Shown here: piece after piece, positions 46,345 to 57,349 of the stretch
Numbering within the stretch: position 1 is the first letter of the stretch
Layout of the letters: each line of letters opens with the position of its first letter
Assembly (NCBI GenBank): GCA_012934845.2
Contig: WNNJ02003143.1
Span: 1-64,000, forward strand
Length of the DNA: 64,000 bases
Reading direction: 5' to 3'
DNA from: Pomphorhynchus laevis
Lineage: Eukaryota > Acanthocephala > Palaeacanthocephala > Echinorhynchida > Pomphorhynchidae
Made by a program: the position numbers and the translations under genes
Notes under the pieces: model-generated
Database searches by the model: none
What the model was told of the DNA's origin: nothing
What the model saw: only the letters and a program-made list of their open reading frames with translations

Positions 46345-46620
46345 CTAGTCATTTTCATTGTCTTGGTTTGTTTGTTCGACTAGCTCCCGTTTCTGATATC
46401 CTTTGATGTTCCAACATCGTTACTGTAAGGAAACAGGTCCCCTAGACTCTCTTTCGCCTTTTTGTCCATTGTGCAATCTACTGTTGGGGTCATTGGTGTG
46501 ATTTTGTTTGTTCGGCTATCTTCCGTTCCCAATATCCTTTCATGATCCAACAGCGCTACTGTAAGGAAACAGCCCTCCGTGACTCTCTTTCGCCTTTTCG
46601 TCCATTGTCTAATCCGCCGT
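46345..46620 (-). repeat. Tandem pair of about 137 bp beside the RTE-like LINE 5' end
   Basis: Two diverged copies share TACTGTAAGGAAACAG (46421 and 46558), GACTCTCTTTCGCC and GTCCATTGT. They lie just upstream of the LINE endonuclease start, where some LINEs carry repeated 5' promoter monomers. That role is an inference. Confidence 0.7.
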
Positions 46621-46639
46621 TTGAGTCATCGGAGGGATC

Positions 46640-48261
46640 TGAGATAGTCTATGAAAATAACTATCCCTACGGCTGATGTATGCCGGCTAATTATTTAGAT
46701 GTTGATCGACGAATTTCGAACATCCGTTGCATGGGCCACTCACGAAGAGGCTAATTGGTAATAGGTGCTAGTTTAATACTTAATCGACTGGCACCTAGCG
46801 TCCCTAGCACTTGAGTCGATATACATAAATAAATAAAATATATACATAAATATCAGTCGAGACTATGTAGAGAAACAAATCGAACTGGAATCTCAAATTC
46901 CATTTCAAAATGTCAGCACATGTAAGACAAAGATATTAAGGGAGGTGTTTAGATCTACTTCACCTACTGGCTGAACGATCCCGGGTTCCCGAGTTTTTTG
47001 CATCGCTTTATTATTCGTATAAATTATGTACTACCTGTACGTATGTAATATTGTAATTTCAGATTATTTGGAGAGGACTTTTCGGACAGCCGAAATAGTA
47101 GTTAAACAACAATTTGTATTTTTTCTCGGGTATGACTCGCCATATAAGGATTAGAAGAAAGGTAATAAAATAAAAAATAGAAAATAATATTAAGAATTAA
47201 ATATACGAGATTTAATTGAAAAAGTAATAATATCTTAATTTAAATGTCAATTGATTTGATTAATTTTTAGGATAAGAAAAATAAATTATAATTATGCATA
47301 TTAGCGTAGGATAAACACTGTTGTATAGAAGTCGCATTAGAATATAGCGAAAGTTTGCTGAGATCAACATGAAGGTGATCCTGAGTTGGAAATTGTGTCA
47401 CTACAACATCAATGTTGAGATAAAGGCCTCCAAATGTACATCAAAATGCATCCAGCTAGTTACAATATTTGCTGTGAGTTTGGACATTTCAAGTTTGGAG
47501 CGAAAGTCATTCCTTGTTGTCAGTTTGTGGGATATTCATTTAATGACCGAAATATCAGACTTCCTGATCTGTTGAGACAAGAGAAAACATTTATTTTATC
47601 GTTTTATAAGGTTACATTCACATTTTTTCACAGACGAAACTGGAACAAAATAAACGGCTCACCAAATAAAATTAGCTATAATATTGCCTGGAAAATAATT
47701 TACGATTCATTACAGTAATGTTGATATAATGAAATGTGATAATCATGTCGTGTAGTATTGTGAAACGTGTGTGCTATTGCCTGTAAATTGTGATAATATG
47801 TTCACATGTGTACGCCTGCTGCTGTTCGGAGACAAAAGTGTGACCTAAATTATTATCGCTTTACTAATTGAACAGTATGTAAGTGCATGTCACGCAACAT
47901 ATTATAATCGTGTTTTACATTATAGAATACCTTAAGACTATTTTTAATTTTTTATAAATCCATGTTATTGAGCGTAAAAATATGAAAAATTTAGTTCAAA
48001 CTATGCAAAGACTAATTTAAACATATCACATTAGTAAGTGAACAGCAGATTGACTGACTATAGGAACGACGTATTACCACGACGAGCAGGAATAGTGTAC
48101 TCCAGAATTAAATAAAATTAGAAAAATGTAGATGAGCGAAAAAAATCAATCATGCACATGATGAAGCTAAATATAATATTTTTAGGAATAATATTTGTTG
48201 CTATATTGTATACCATATGTATTATATAATATTTAAATATATAATTCTTATTCTGATACAA
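46640..48261. other. Stretch without recognised genes
   Basis: About 1.6 kb. Overlapping open frames at 47369-47575 and 47434-47718 (68 and 94 residues) have no recognisable domain. The rest is AT-rich. I call no gene. Confidence 0.5.
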
Positions 48262-48466
48262 CGTCTGTTATTTATTAGTCAATTCATAAAAATGACGTTT
48301 ATTTTAAATTTTATTTTTTATTTTTTAACTTGATTAAAATTATAGAAAATCTAAAAACAATTATTAATTTTATTATTTAATTATTAAATTTTGATTTAGC
48401 ATTATTATGTTTTGTTTATTTTATAATTATATAATAATACGTAGACTCAGTTAGCTGATTTAATAT
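48262..48466 (-). repeat. Repeat family 1, 195-200-bp unit
   Basis: Runs from ACGTCTGTTATTTATTAGTC to CAGTTAGCTGATTTAA, nearly identical to 37912-38106. It is flanked by unrelated AT-rich DNA. Its similarity to a copy 10 kb away points to recent copying. Confidence 0.85.
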
Positions 48467-48845
48467 ATTATATTAATAACTATATATACTAATATTTGTC
48501 GCCATATTGCACAGGTGTTTAAACATCGAGAAAAATAAATTAAAGATTAGTACTTATAATGTTTCGATTATTACAATAGTCCTTTTCATGTGCTATGCTT
48601 TCATAACACTTGTATAACATTATAACATGTCTTTTAAAATTGCGTTCGGAGAGAATGCAATCATTTGAAAAATCAGTAGAAAAATGCAATCACTAGAAAA
48701 ATAGTATTATTTTTGAATTTCCAATTATATGGCGGTCATTTCAATAGCTCGCTGTAATAGTATGTTTGTAAACAGATATTTATTTAATATTTTTACGATA
48801 TTTTTTAATCTCTTGAGCGAAACAAATACCGTCATTTATACTAGA

Positions 48846-49070
48846 TATGTTAATGTCGAGTCGGAATGCGGTGTGTTGGATCGGTTGGGGGGGGCTCAGA
48901 TCCACCTGGATTTGAGGTCGTTAAAGTGGGAATAAGAAGACCAGTGCAAATTGCAGTCTGTTGGTTGATTTGTCGTACTTACTGTTTTGTTAATTATGTT
49001 ATCTAGTTTATTTGATCGGTTGTATTTTTTAATAAACCCCTTATTTATTTATAATGTCGTGATATTTTTG
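48846..49070 (+). mobile_element. Jockey-like LINE 3' end only
   Basis: Contains TGTGTTGGATCGGTTGG and CTCAGATCCACCTGGATTTG and an AT-rich tail, matching the 3' ends of copies C (about 20893-21060) and D. It is a severely 5'-truncated insertion with no coding part. Confidence 0.75.
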
Positions 49071-50798
49071 TATCAAACCGCATATTTCTCTCTACTATTT
49101 AACTCAACTGGTAACGGACGAAAAACGAAATGTAAGTGCAATGCTTTCTATGCGTTTTATGATACGGTGTTTGAGCTCTAATATTATTCCATAAACAGCT
49201 ATTTTACGGTCCAGTGTTGATGTACTATTTAGTATTATTATTTTGCTTATTCCAATGCTGACACATTTATTACATGTTTTTAATCTACTCAATAAAGCCT
49301 TCTGTTGGCCTTTCGATTCTACATCAATTTATTGAGTAGATTTGGATTGATGTATAAACTATTAAGGCCTGAAACACTCAATATCGATCCAAATGCCTCA
49401 AAAAGTTCTGATGAATGGAAACACTGGAAAATCCGTGTTATGTAGTTTCTATCAGTCGTCACAGACCTTACTGAGGAACAGAAAGTGCCAATCCTGATAA
49501 ATATGATCAGCGGTTCTCTCCATGGCGAATCGATCATTGTCAAACGTGTGTCCAAGCATTCGAACATCTTGAATCCATCTTCATAAAACACGAAAATATT
49601 GTCTATAATCAACATTTGCTTTCGACCAGCAGACAGCTAAATGAACAAACAGTTGATCAGTACTTCAAACATTTACACGACCTTGCTAAAGACTGCAATT
49701 TTACTGCCGTATCAGATGAAGAACATCTCAAAGAATGCCAGAGATTCATTCATACAAGGACTTAAATCAACCCGCATTCGTCAAAAGCTACTTGGAAATT
49801 TTACGCTGACAATAGAACAAGAATTTAATATGGTACGTAGTTTAGAACAGGCAGAAATGCAGGCATCGCGTTATACTCAGAAGTATAGTGCAGAAAATTG
49901 TTACTGTTTCTACATGCAAAACAAACTCAGATAATGAAGAAGCTAACGACGCTAAGACTTCGCCACTCATTTATGTTCAATTGAAGTGTTATTTCTGTGG
50001 AGGTCAGCGTCATCCAAGGACTCAATGCCCCGCACGAAAAACTAAGTGTCATACTTGTGGAAAGTTCGGACAATTTGCAAAGGTGTGCCGTTCTCGTCAG
50101 TCAACGAACAAGTTTAACTTGAACTATATGGAACTTACTAACATACTTTGCCATAGCGTGAAATCTTAATTGGATAAGGTAATAATTTCAGTTGAAATAA
50201 ACGACGTTAAACTCGAAGCCTTAATTGACACGGGTAGCGTTGGTAAATTTATATCGCTCGAAGCTGTAAAACGTTGTAAACTACGCTTGAAACCTTATAA
50301 CGAAACGCTTCATCTGGCGTCCGAAGATCATAAGTGCAACATCACTGGAACCGAATTGCAAGTGTCGAACCTTTGAGAACATTAAGCTACTAGTGTTAGT
50401 CTCGTTGTACACTGACGTTATCCTCGGGCATTTGTTTTTTTTTCACGTTTTAGTGACTTGAATATACATTTTGGCGGTAATAATCATGCCATTTACCTAC
50501 AAACGACTACACTGAGTTCGTCTTCTTTGTCCACTGCGAGATTATTCTACACACTATCACCCGAGTGCAAACCTATTCAAACAAAATCCAGAAGTTACAC
50601 ACCTTTACAAGACTCGTTCATCAACCAGAGATTAACAGATTATTACTTGAAGGAATTATTAAACGTAGTTACTCACCATGGCGTTCTCAATTTCTCATAG
50701 TTACGAATCGATGTGGTAAGCGGCGTATGGTTGTGGATTACTCACGTACCATTAATAAATACACATTACTGGATGGATATCCTTTGCCTAAAACTGAC

Positions 50799-50848
50799 AA
50801 TTTGATCGATAAAATATCTCAATATTGAGATATTTTATCGATCAAATT
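50799..50848. repeat. Perfect 25-bp palindrome without spacer
   Basis: Bases 50799-50823 pair exactly with 50824-50848 (AATTTGATCGATAAAATATC and its inverse). It lies exactly where the Ty3-type RT sequence stops and unrelated DNA begins, so it marks the insertion joint. Confidence 0.95.
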
Positions 50849-51280
50849 TTCGATATTTTTAGGGTGCCAAGAATGGGTTTAGAAAGAATTGCACCATATT
50901 CAGATAAGGCCGATTCAAAGTGATCTATATAGTCCTTTGCCAGATCAGCAGAGACAAATGAGATCTTGAGCTCTGTCTCGTACAGCTTGACTCAATTGAA
51001 AATGACCCTGTTGGTCAATTATTTACAGAAAGGCCTAAGGAAGACATTGAATATGAGATGCCTTTCCATCGGCTTCTTAAGCTTGATGACTATCAAATTT
51101 TTGAATTTTGGAATGGGAGGAAGTACCTCCCCATCACCGTAAATCACAGAAACGTCACTAACCTTCGTTGTCGTTGATTTAGGCTCAGTAAATACATTAA
51201 TATCGTCTTTTTCTTCCACATTCGTATCCATTTGTGCTAAAAAACTGGTGTGATTGCGCGTCAAATTTTGATATTATCCA
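50849..51280 (-). pseudogene. Jockey-like ORF1 N-terminal fragment inside a Ty3-type fossil
   Basis: Minus strand from 51231: MDTNVEEKDDINVFTEPKST, then KNLIVIKLKKPMERHLIFNV, then RVIFN and a KPI.GTLKI block. It matches ORF1 of Jockey copies B and E. The leader GACGCGCAATCACACC upstream resembles their 5' ends. It is interrupted and lacks the knuckles. Confidence 0.75.
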
Positions 51281-51645
51281 CCTGATAAGGTGGAGAATAT
51301 CAGAATATCAGAATTAAGCAAATGGTTGACCGCAGTCAACCACCTGCTTAAGTCCGCCCTGATATCTGCCGCATGCTCCTGCATGACTAGAACCCATAGG
51401 ATTATCACGATCTGACGGTAAGCGCCCTGGTGGGACTACATTAGTCTCATGGACCAACAGTAAGCTCCTGGTATGAGACTTCACGTGCCCGAATACTTCG
51501 AAACAAGCTGGCACGCACATTCGTTACAGGGCCCAGGCACCGTTGCAAGCATCGTAGAGGAGCGCAAACGAACAAAATACGCATCCTTGCACCCAAATCA
51601 AATACCTTTACGACAACAAGATATGTAATATAACGCGTTCGAAGC
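51281..51645. other. Unassigned insert with two short palindromes
   Basis: Richer in G+C than the surroundings. Short foldbacks CCACCTGATAAGGTGG and GGTTGACCGCAGTCAACC open it. Open frames on minus (51314-51520, 51447-51689) have no recognised domain. It ends where Ty3-type RT sequence resumes. Confidence 0.45.
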
Positions 51646-52555
51646 TGCCGGTTCACTTTACCACTATAAAAGAATGTCATTTGGCTCACTAACGGAGTGG
51701 CCGCTTTTCAACAAATTATGAATACTGTTATCGAGAAAGAAAATCTCCTAGGTATCTTCGCGTATCTTGATGATGTTGTTATTGCAAGAGTTACTAAAGA
51801 AGATCACGATATAAATTACGAAAAATTTATGAAAATGATCAAGAAGTACTGTCTCACTCTTAATCCCGATAAAACCACATTGTATCGAACTCGATAAAGA
51901 TTCTTGGTTACCTAAAGCGATGGCAAAATTATACCTGATCCCGGGAGAATGGAACCTCTATTGCGAATGAAAGCGCCGGATGACAAGAAAAGTTTGGATA
52001 GAATAAAAGGTATGTTTTTGACATATTACTCACATTGGGTTCCCAAATTTTCCGATCAGATTCGGCTGCTTCCTAATACATCATCTTTCCCTCGGTCACA
52101 TGACGCTTTAAATTCCTTTAATGATCTGAAGCGCGCGCTGGCTGAAGCAAGTAAAGTTGCTGTCTCGGAAAGTTCAAAGTTTGTTGTTGAAACGGACGCT
52201 TCTCGATTCGCTTTGTCTGGCACATTGAGGTCGCGTATCAGTTTGTTGGCACAAAAGCCGCATAGGAAGTCTTCTTTAGACTTACTGCTGTCACATGCGA
52301 TTGTAGTCCAGACGCTGCAGTCGTGAGCACTGTACTTGTAGTTGAGCGCAGTTAGTGTCGGTCGTAGCTGTCTTCTTACGTCCTCCCATCGACGTCCTTG
52401 TGTGTCTAAACTGTAAAATTTGCTGGATTTATCTGGAACTGGATTGATATGGAACTGGATTGATTGTAAGTAGTTACTGATCAAGAATATTTAAACTAGT
52501 TTAAATATTGCTGAATAATTTTGCTGTTTAACTGGTTGTAATCGGGCTATCTGTT

Positions 52556-54711
52556 TCAGAGCGGGTATCGTGCATGGACTAAGGTAACTCGAAACAGAGA
52601 AAATAAAGGGAACGAACACACATTTCTCCCGTCGACTATTTCTTCATATTTCGATCTTTTGCGATTTTCATTATACTCAAATGCTGACGCTACATATATG
52701 GAGTACGATGCGACAAAGCTATTGAAAACGTGATATTGAAATTCGTCCGCTCGAATCGATCTCCATATAATCCATTGCACACAATATCGAACCTCGCTTC
52801 TTCCTTACGAGTGGTTGTTGGATTTTCGAACATCAAAGTTTCGCTATTCTGCAAATGCGGCTCTATTACTACGTAGTTAGTCACTTTTCTCAGTTTTCCA
52901 GCTACAACTTCCCTTATTGCGCTATGGCGGACAATTTGCAGTCCTCCACGCTTACATGACAATAAATATGATAAAGAAAAACTAGCGTTGCACACACAAT
53001 TTGATGACAAGCCTTCTGGATTCCAACCATATCTGGTCGCTATACTGTCATGAAATTCGTTCGGCGTTAGCCGATATCTTTCACGAATGAGTGGAAGGCA
53101 CTGAGTCACGTTGAAGCACCCGGAGCAGTTGAGAATTTGTATGCACTCTGCAACGACTCGGATAAGTTTGATTTGACTTCATATGCCTGATTGTTGAACT
53201 GTTCCATCCTTGATTAATATAGCTGCTTCACAATGGAATCCTGTAACTGCCGAAGCATTACCCATTCACGTGCCGAATAGTATGAATCACACATTCTTAA
53301 ATATTCCGCATACTCTAATTTACAGATGAAGGTTGGATCCATGACACCGATTCCATCTAGTTTTATTAGAGATGTCAGTAGCGTTGTCCTTTCATTTTTT
53401 TCAATTTTCGTTGTGTCAGCGTCGCTAAAAACTCGTCTACAATGACCTCTTTAGTCGAAACATTTGCTGTTTCATTGCACTCAATTGTCCTTAAAAAATT
53501 GGAACCATTTCAATTAAAGTGAATGAAAAGCTCACCAGAGGTAACATGAACGACCATATCTCTATACGTTTCCCAATGATATTTTCCATGAAATTATCTG
53601 TACCAATTGCCGATCTTAGTATATCAATACCGTCATGTTCCACTGGAATATTACTTAATCCCTCACTGGTTTCTGTTTTTTCTTGATGTCTAAACAAAAT
53701 TATCTTTGCGGGGTTCGCAAAATAACCATATTTGGATCATGTTATTAAAGCATATTCCATACCATTTCCAGTTCCTCTAATGGACCAACATTGTTTGCGT
53801 CGTCTGCATACCATTGATGTGTTATATTTAGACATTACTCCTTGATGCGACGTATAAGATGCAGTGATAACATCGCAAATATCGTCTTTGCAAATGGATC
53901 TTCCTGTTTTATACCAGTCCGTAAATAAATTGATTCTTCGACAAGCACTAGTTGGGCATCGATAGAATATATGTTTTCAAATGCACGAGCCAACGAGGTA
54001 AATATATAGGGCATATTATGAATTGCTATTGTACGGTTTAAGCGATTGAAAGCATTAGTTGCGTCTATTGATAATAATCCAAACGAGGAACAACTATTAA
54101 ATTTTTCTCTAAGGGAATGTAAATCTAGTTCTATTACACAGCGTTGAGAGGCACATAGTTGATCAATACCCGTAACTTCTGCTGTCACATTTTATTTTTT
54201 CTAAGATTGCCTTGCAAATTATTCGTCCGCTGACATCAGCCACACCAATCGAACGGATTCTTCCGTTTTTATTAGGAATGGAAACCAACTAACACGCAAC
54301 AAATGGTTCGAGTACATCCCGTTTAATAGGTACAGATGTCAATTTAACTGTTAACTCGGCCAAAGCTAATGCTAGTTTTCTTGACGTTTCGCCAAAAGAG
54401 AGCAACATTTGCTTCCAAATACCTGAATCGATTCCCGATGACCCGGCAGAACCAGATACTGATTTAGCTGTCAGAACAATGAAATCACTGTCTAGTTCCA
54501 AGAACGTCGAAGAGTGATGTTTATTAGCTCTTGACATAGCGTGATTAAGCAGTACATCTGCACATACTTCTGACTGCTCAGCGTGATTATCCCGTAATAA
54601 ATCTTTCACTGTAACTCCATTAATTCTCACATCTGGCATTACCGTTCCCTTTCTTTCATCATCTGCAAATACTGATGCAAATGCCTTGACCATTCTATTT
54701 GCCATCAACAT
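52556..54711 (-). pseudogene. Endonuclease-tailed reverse transcriptase, copy 2 (most complete)
   Basis: From the N-terminus on minus: an RT entry with GSAGSSGIDSGIWKQML and LEPFVAC (54711-54289), then GVADVSGRIICKAILE near 54240-54190. RT follows (54188-53835): CASQRCVIELDLHSLREKF, FGLLSIDATNAFNRLNR (motif A) and GIKQEDPF (motif B). QWYADDANNVG (53799-53810) is motif C. The C-terminal domain (53109-52690) has CVCNASFSLSYLLSCKRGGL, VRHSAIREVV, VIEPH, ARFDIVCNG and DRFERTNFNITF, then YNENRKRSKYEEIVDGRNV. The Cys/His cluster, RH..IR and later acidic residues recall the restriction-like endonuclease of R2-group LINEs; that is an inference. Several frame breaks are present, and the catalytic YADD is intact. 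Confidence 0.75.
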
Positions 54712-55026
54712 GCATTATCTCTTAATCCATATATCTGTAGTCTCACTTATTTTCAAAATTGTGCGAGCTTGCAATATACGCGCTTCTCCAAATAGTTCAT
54801 TGATCTGAACATTTTCTATAAAGTTATACTGTGATCGCGGCATTTACGCACTATAGCAACTTTTCGTGAATGTATTCGTAAAATACACCAAGAAAACACT
54901 GTGCAGATTTTAAGGCGTTGTCGTCATTTAACATTGATTCAACTCCAATTTTCTAATATAGTTCGGTTATTATGTCAATGAACTTCTTACTAGCTTCGCA
55001 TTGAGGAAGATACATCGTACTGAAGG

Positions 55027-55284
55027 CTATTGAATGACTACATTATAAATGTCCGAAATTGATATGGGACTGTTGCTACCCAGGCTTTTAAATGTGTGCT
55101 GAGCTTGATTTGCTTGGTTAATACCTGATTTGAGTTGCATTTCAACTTTCGACAACGAACTAACTGTTGAATATTTACGACAGCAATTTGGCGCCGAGCA
55201 TGAGGTACATTTTGTTTTATTGTGTGCACACCAACATCCCTTACATTTTGGGTTAGGACCATTACATGCAAAGCATCTGATCAT
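55027..55284 (-). pseudogene. Cys-rich segment upstream of RT copy 2
   Basis: An 85-residue open frame beginning MIRCFACNGPNPKCKGCWCA and continuing HNKTKCTSCSAPNCCRKY. Nine or more cysteines in about 35 residues suggest a metal-binding, possibly CXC-like DNA-binding domain. It lies about 300 bp upstream of the RT entry on the same strand, with broken sequence between, so it may be the N-terminus of the same element protein. The rest is polar and featureless. Confidence 0.5.
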
Positions 55285-55429
55285 ATTCGATGGTTTATCA
55301 CGACGTATCGCAGAATAATAGTCTTGCTGTACCAGAGTCCCTTGTATCCTGGGATAGTAAAATTAATAGTACTGGGATGTAATCTGTTGTGTATTTTATC
55401 TTAAAAAAAGGATTTATTTTAACGTGGCA

Positions 55430-55480
55430 AATGCGTGCCAGCGCACGCTTACATGACCACAACAAAACAAGACCTTATTT
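55430..55480 (-). repeat. Solo 3' end of L2-like LINE
   Basis: GCAAATGCGTGCC, then AGCGCACGCTTACATGACCA. It matches the 3' ends at 55548 and 57276, including the GCGTGC...GCACGC hairpin. No coding part follows before the next copy, so it is an extreme 5' truncation. Confidence 0.75.
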
Positions 55481-55547
55481 TATATGTTATTATTGTAAGT
55501 ATTTATTATCACCAAGACATTTTTTAATAATTTATTTAAAATGGCAA

Positions 55548-56505
55548 ATGCGTGCCAGCTGCACGCTTACAAGTCCACTAACTAACAAAAAACAGCAAAA
55601 GTCATATAGATAAATTTCTTAAATTGTTTAAATGAGATCGGATTTTTCGTTTGAAACACGGTATTGAGGTTGATTGGCGTATATGAATGGGCAGATGATT
55701 CCACGAAAGATGAGCAGCCACAAGGAAGGAGCGTAAGTCCAAAGGTAGAGTAGTTTGGGACATGTAAAAGAAGGGTATTACAGGAACGCAAAGAAAAATA
55801 ATCAGGACGAGAATTGTCGATAAAAGGAAGGTTGAGAAATGAATAGTAGGAAAAGTTACATGGCGGAACGCAATGATAAGAAGACGAATTTGAACATGAG
55901 AATGAATGGGAGGCAAATCGAGAGAAACAAGATTGTAAGATGTATGATCAAAACGACGAAAACGGAGGAGAATTCGGACGGCTGCGTTTACGATGCGTTG
56001 TACTGGAAGAAGAGTGGATTTGGGTGAATTGGAAAATAGACTAAGACAGTAATCAAGTCTTGAGAAAATGAGAGAAGATATGAAAGTCATACAATAAGGG
56101 AAATCGATCAATCTACGAATTTGAAGGATGTTGCGGATAATCAAGGTAGATGAGCGTCCTTTATCTCTAACGAATAGTTTAAGTGAAAGTCGGTTGTCGA
56201 AATGGAATCCTAAGAAAACGAGATTGTCAATGATATGAATAATTATAGAATTTAATGATACGTAGGGAGGTTATAAGCAGAGGCGTAGAAGAAGGATACA
56301 CATTATTTTGCATTTATTAGGTTTCAGAGAAAGACGAAGAGAAGAAATATGATTGAAAATTAAGGTAATACAATTGGAAGCAGAGACACTGAGATCATGA
56401 ATACGATAAGGAGATGTATGAGCATATATGAGAATGCCATCAGTATATTGCATAACATGAAAATTAAATGTATAAGAAATAGAAGAAAAATCACTGGGAA
56501 GAAGA
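55548..56505 (-). pseudogene. L2/CR1-like LINE ORF2 fragment (copy 2)
   Basis: Minus strand: 56525-56271 reads FNFHVMQYTDGILIYAHTSP (RT motif C region with YTDG), and 56144-55602 reads MTFISSLIFSRLDYCLSLFS and LLPVQRIVNAAVRILLRF, the C-terminal block typical of L2/CR1-type LINEs. The frame is broken around 56145-56270. The 3' end has the same hairpin as copy 1. It is truncated at about 56505 by a short direct repeat/foldback (56503-56563). Confidence 0.85.
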
Positions 56506-56563
56506 GAAAAGTAAATGGATTGCATTTACTGAGAAAAGTAAATGGATTGCATTTACTTTTCTC
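56503..56563. repeat. Direct repeat plus foldback at a LINE edge
   Basis: GAGAAAAGTAAATGGATTGC occurs twice (about 56503 and 56531), and the second copy folds back on ATTTACTTTTCTC. It marks the truncated 5' end of the L2-like fragment. Confidence 0.85.
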
Positions 56564-56576
56564 TAATGCTTTGCCT

Positions 56577-57010
56577 AAATGAGTTGCCCTTGTAACTGCT
56601 TTAGAGTATCTCCTCTTTCTGAAAACCGATTTGATAAGTCAGAGAGCGCATGATTTAAATCTGAGTCTTATGAGCAAATGTTTTGCATGCGGTATGCTTC
56701 ATTTCGCAATATCAACTTTTTCATTAGATTAGGATGACCACATCTTGCACGTACATACGACTTCATCCCGCTAAACTTTGTGTACATCTCTGTGTGTCAT
56801 TCGACTGGTCTTGGTTTGTATATTAGTGTGCCAAGGAATGGTATCTGCAGGTTTTTGGGTAAGTTAAGATTAAACTTTAGCTCCGAACTGGTATTAAAAG
56901 ACTTGTAGAACTCTGCAAGATGTGATTTGTCAAATGACCAACCTATAAGAATGTCATCAACATAGCGTTTCCATATTGATGGTCGATATGATCATTGTCG
57001 TAGGATTCGT
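56577..57010 (-). pseudogene. Penelope-like RT fragment with YVDD
   Basis: On minus from 56985: RPSIWKRYVDDILIGWSFDK, SHLAEFYKSFNTSSELKFNL and IPFLGTLIYKPRP, a run ending at a stop at 56797. After the stop, HTEMYTKFSGMKSYVRARCG and NRFSERGDTLKQLQGQLI continue the C-terminal region. WKRYVDDI is the RT motif C of Penelope-like elements. Upstream sequence is out of frame. There is no GIY-YIG domain in view. It sits between two L2-like LINE copies. Confidence 0.78.
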
Positions 57011-57275
57011 CCTCTACAAACGTGACATACTTGTACACTTGAAAAGTGTTACTCTAAAACAGCATTTTTAATAAAAGGAACTTAGTGCCTGATGCATGGT
57101 TAAACTGCAATACGCACTGCCATGCACAGAGCTCATGCTAAATTCTCTCTGATGATTCAGATTAAGGGCAGTTAGGATTTTCGAACTTTAAACACTGTTT
57201 AAGCGAGTATTAAGTTGTCAATTAATGATTATAGAAGTAACAGTAATAATAGTACAATAATTTATTTAATGTGGC

Positions 57276-57302
57276 AAATGCGTGCAACATGCACGCTTAC
57301 AT
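57276..57302 (-). other. Conserved 3' terminal hairpin of the L2-like LINE
   Basis: GCGTGC and GCACGC can pair around a short loop, followed in element sense by TTTGCCACATTAAATAAATT. The hairpin is retained at 55430-55480 and 55550-55590 although the loop differs (GTGCCAGCGCAC, GTGCCAGCTGCAC, GTGCAACATGCAC). Such 3' stem-loops are known to be read by the RT of some LINEs; here the role is inferred. Confidence 0.6.
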
Positions 57303-57349
57303 GACCACTTACAAACAAAAAAAGAACATTAAAAGTCACAGATAATTAG

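Larger units (their letters stand above)
49328..52230 (+). mobile_element. Second Ty3-type element, fossil
   Basis: Plus-strand pieces in order: a Gag-like region (49380-49900), knuckles CYFCGGQRHPRTQCPARKTK and CHTCGKFGQFAKVC, a protease motif region LEALIDTGSVGKFI, RT parts (GKRRMVVDYSRTINKYTLLD, IFAYLDDVVIARV) and RNase H (FVVETDASRF). The order fits Ty3. No LTRs were recognised, so its ends are approximate. It is broken in many places and looks old. A Jockey ORF1 piece and other DNA (50849 to about 51640) is inserted within the RT region. Confidence 0.82.

Noticed and set aside
47434-47718. 94-residue plus-strand open frame with several cysteines
   Set aside because: Cysteine spacing fits no known finger, and an overlapping frame is equally open; not enough to call a gene.
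52230-52484. Minus-strand open frame as a new gene
   Set aside because: Its C-terminal part is antisense to Ty3-type RNase H sequence, and the rest has no recognised domain.
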